In this document: positions 63,946-64,000 of the stretch, in pieces
How positions within the stretch are numbered: position 1 is the stretch's first letter
Layout of the letters: each line of letters starts with the position of its first letter
NCBI RefSeq assembly: GCF_023746535.1
Contig: NZ_CP098747.1
Span: 1,060,364 to 1,124,363 of the forward strand
DNA from: Sneathiella marina
Lineage (GTDB): Bacteria; Pseudomonadota; Alphaproteobacteria; Sneathiellales; Sneathiellaceae
Reading direction: 5' to 3'
Length of the DNA stretch: 64,000 nucleotides
Program-made: the position numbers and the translations under genes
The notes under the pieces: model-generated
Told to the model about the DNA's origin: nothing
Seen by the model: the letters and a program-made list of their open reading frames with translations, nothing else
Databases searched by the model: none

Positions 63946-64000
63946 CAGGTCACTTTCCAGATAGAGCGGAAATTCGGCTGGCAATGTCCCATGGTTGGTT

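Overview
The window is a chromosomal segment of an alphaproteobacterium of moderate, slightly AT-leaning base composition. Family-level markers are lgt-midA-pgeF, a PetP/PetR-like MarR-OmpR pair beside a branched-chain aminotransferase, DUF1192 and DUF1013 proteins, a Tat-targeted MsrP, dnaG-rpoD and carA-carB-greA. Rhodospirillales-, Kiloniellales- or Sneathiellales-like marine relatives are plausible, but the genus cannot be fixed from the sequence.

Layout. 1-9 kb (minus strand): a partial SPFH protein, two tandem MaoC-like dehydratases, ychF-pth-rplY, prs, a lipoprotein and lgt-midA-pgeF. 9-12.2 kb (plus): ubiK, a YbjN-like gene, proC, and a csaA gene between two small phasin-like or unknown genes. 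12.2-15.8 kb: histidine kinase, response regulator and MarR regulator, divergent from an ilvE-like aminotransferase that ends in two terminators. 15.9-24 kb: a Sel1-like secreted protein, then uvrC-pgsA-mobB-moeA-moaD-moaE (repair, phospholipid and molybdenum cofactor) and folB plus a FolM-like reductase. 24-35 kb: a Ca/Na exchanger, a TraB/GumN protein, modA, uvrB, a DUF1127 protein, a GcvA-like regulator, an aspartate-type aminotransferase, an aberrant EF-G paralogue and msrP. MoaD/MoaE/MoeA/MobB, ModA and MsrP together give molybdate uptake, cofactor synthesis and one Mo enzyme. 36-49 kb: LysR-trxB, an ELM1-like protein, Lrp, two acyl-CoA ligases (one PrpE), a quinone oxidoreductase, DUF1192 and DUF1013 proteins, an SDR, and an Hpt/response-regulator pair. 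49-59.3 kb: ridA, greA, carB-carA, a YqeY-like gene, dnaG and rpoD.

The segment after a CAT-anticodon tRNA (59.5-64 kb) looks accessory. It holds a frameshifted IS6-family element with both terminal repeats, a Tat-exported isochorismatase-like hydrolase divergent from an AraC regulator, a tRNA-like T-arm fragment, imperfect palindromic repeats, and a WYL/YafY regulator facing a small dimeric alpha/beta-barrel protein across a perfect 27-bp palindrome.

The most striking feature is a family of four homologous small-RNA-like units on the minus strand, three in tandem between msrP and a LysR gene (35.46-36.14 kb) and one at 42.16-42.27 kb. Each reads 5' hairpin, further hairpins, a conserved CCUCCCUGUU(A)GACU tail, then an intrinsic terminator. 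The three clustered copies also show a CCUCCC motif in a hairpin loop. These look like a multicopy family of anti-Shine-Dalgarno sRNAs.
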